A stretch of DNA of 64,000 nucleotides, taken from positions 13,365,425 through 13,429,424 of the forward strand of contig NC_060108.1 of the NCBI RefSeq assembly GCF_021155765.1, given 5' to 3'. This document shows positions 62,035 to 64,000 of this stretch, one piece after another; position 1 is the stretch's first letter; each line of letters starts with the position of its first letter. Source of the stretch: Diprion similis. Its lineage: Eukaryota; Arthropoda; Insecta; Hymenoptera; Diprionidae. The notes below the pieces were generated by a model. It was not told the DNA's origin. It searched no databases and saw only the letters and a program-made list of their open reading frames with translations. The translations under genes were made by a program, and so were the position numbers.

Positions 62035-64000
62035 GTGAGTATATATATATATATATACTATCTTGCGTATCTGTAATGGATTAATAGCTCGTTATGGGAT
62101 ATTCGCACATTATCGAGAACGATTAACACGTCCTCGCTTATCGACGGGGATTGATTCAAGCCGAAGTTAATAGGTGCAATATGTGGCCGTGTATTAGCTC
62201 GGTGAAAAATTTAGCGGGGAGTTGAAGAGAGGGAGGGAGGGATTGTTACGTGGCTGAGTCCGCAACGTGCCACGGGTTGTTTGCTTGGCGGAGAATTGCC
62301 GGAGGCTAATTTCGCGGTGAAATGAATATGGAGTGGGCGGTAGGCGAGGTGGATGGCTGAGAAGGAAGCGAAACGACACGGAACGAGACGAGACGAGACG
62401 AGGAGAAATAAAATAAATGAAATATACGTGGGAATGAAACGAAACGAAATAAGAAGCTGATCCCTCCTCAGGGTCCTTCATCCCCCTCCCTTCCGCCCTG
62501 TTTGTTTGCCAGTTTCCCCCGCCGTCAGCCGTAACGGCGTAACTAGGCAGAGGCGTACCGGAGCTTATTTTCGCCTTTTTTTTGTCTCCCTTAATTTGCT
62601 TTTAGAAGCTTTCCTCAATTAAGAAAAGCCGGCTGCTTCCACCCCGGACTCGGCGTCCGCCGGCGCGACGTACGTGGCGCTCCAAAGTGTCTTGTTAACT
62701 CACAATCAATTCCCTGGCTATTGGATCCTTGCCACATTTAATGTGATGGAGTGCAGCCATAACGTGTGCACCAAGCTCACGCTAGAAATCCCCGCAGCGC
62801 ACAAACCAGAGGCTGATGACACTTTATGTGAAAAATTTGGACACGCCGGTTTCCAGGTCAGCACTTAGTGGCTTCTACAGTGGTCCAGAATTTACCACGT
62901 ACTTGGATGTAGAAATGGACATGAGGTCTTCTGTGTCCGTGTATCAAGTTATTACAGTCATCCTTATGCATCCGCAATGGATTCAGGAGCATCCCTGAAG
63001 GCCGGAGTCAGAGGATCGCGCTGCGCTTCGTCCAATAGCTCAGCGTTGAATAATATTTTTCTATCTCACTTTCGAGAATAAAATCACTACGAAAATCACG
63101 AGATAAGGAAAACTGGTAACCTACTGACGTATCCAAGAAACCTGTACAAATGAGGCTTGAAAAATGTATATCTCAATTCATAAATATTGTGTCTAAAAGG
63201 GGGTTTCAATTTTGAAAATTTCGGGACGAAGCAGAAAAAAAATTGGTTTTTATCTATCATAAACGTGAGAGATAAGATTCGGATATTTTTTTTACTTAAC
63301 GTGCCTGCTTATGTTTTTGTTGGAAAGTTAATTCCATTTTTTTCATTACATTAAATAGTTTTTTCTAACTTTACGTTCAGAGGAGATAATTTTTCCAGCT
63401 GCTCATAACAGTTGTGTTAAATTTTTTTTCATGTCCAAGCAATTTAGCTTTACGACCCAGAATTGTTACGACCTACATCAACGCTTGTTGTCCAGATATT
63501 CGGTTTGGTTGTCAAAGTTTTCGAAAAGCATGGCAGAAAAAAAAAGTTTCATCAAATATTTTCGAAATATGTAATAAATACTGCGAGCAACACTTGATTA
63601 ATTATTAGCGAGGTTTCCTCGTGAACACAATTTCCAAAGTACGTCAATGGCTGAACTTTTCTATCATTGTTCAGATTGTCGATCCCTTCAGTGTACCTAC
63701 GAGTGTGTATAATCCGAGCTCGGAGATTTGGACGATAAATACACAGAGACCTCAACTTATTCCACCCCAACACTGCAGAACGTTGCCCCAAATGCTGAAT
63801 ATGCATATCCACGATAAAACAACGCTGTTGGAATGACGCATTTACGTTCCAAAGAATCCTATTGACTTTGGCTCGTATTTTATTTTAGACTTTGATTTAA
63901 AATTTAACCCACATCAGGATCGTCATGGGGACCTTAGACGTAGGCATGTGTCGTTTCAGCAATAGTACCATAGTTTCTAGAACTGAATTGAACGTTGTCT
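62035..64000. other. Right-end region, no supported gene
   Basis: Begins with a TATA dinucleotide run (about 62039-62057). A short ACGAG/AACGA pentanucleotide-like run is at about 62375-62455 and GC-rich patches reach about 62680. From 63000 it is AT-rich and featureless. It could be intron of the gene starting near 61972. Confidence 0.4.

Overview
This is a eukaryotic nuclear window, almost certainly from an insect. The protein-coding genes are split by short GT-AG introns, the non-coding DNA is very AT-rich, and the recognisable products (a DUF229 sulfatase-like protein, an ER DnaJ of the DNAJB11/shriveled type, alpha-methylacyl-CoA racemase, an NHE6/7/9-type endosomal Na+/H+ exchanger) are standard animal genes. 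A hymenopteran, perhaps a sawfly, is my guess from overall feel; nothing in the sequence proves it. Exon boundaries were worked out by hand from splice signals, phase continuity and family knowledge, without transcripts.

Layout. 1-6.9 kb is AT-rich, with diverged repeats, a 130-bp imperfect hairpin, a small GC-rich island and a T55 tract. 6.96-11.0 kb (+) is the DUF229 gene. 12.58-14.41 kb (-) is the DNAJB11-type co-chaperone, convergent with DUF229 and head-to-head with the racemase gene at 15.35-16.78 kb (+). The Nhe gene fills 17.50-26.08 kb (+) in 12 exons. It is followed by about 8 kb of AT-rich DNA holding several short, open, phase-0, acceptor-preceded segments that could be alternative terminal exons of Nhe. 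A possible small unrecognised minus-strand gene lies at 34.1-35.5 kb.

37.5-55.0 kb is a satellite complex. It runs: a 312-bp tandem array (37.5-38.56), a roughly 0.75-0.9-kb tail, about 47 copies of a 191-bp satellite (39.51-48.58), a nine-copy 39-bp minisatellite (48.58-48.92), a short spacer, a second 312-bp array of about 14 good units (49.3-54.1), and a second, paralogous tail. Both large satellites have higher-order organisation: an 8-mer of 1528 bp in the 191-bp array and a dimer of about 623 bp in the 312-bp array. The 312-bp and 39-bp periods are multiples of three, so they make long open frames that look coding but probably are not.

55-64 kb has no gene I can support. From about 56.5 kb it becomes richer in G+C and CpG and looks like promoter/5' UTR/first-intron DNA. 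The best single candidate is a short first exon at 61972-62034 with a GTGAGT donor.

The four main genes act in separate housekeeping processes (glycan or sulfate-ester chemistry by homology, ER folding, branched-chain fatty-acid oxidation, endosomal pH). I see no sign of functional clustering. The most novel material is the satellite complex and the possible alternative C-termini of Nhe.
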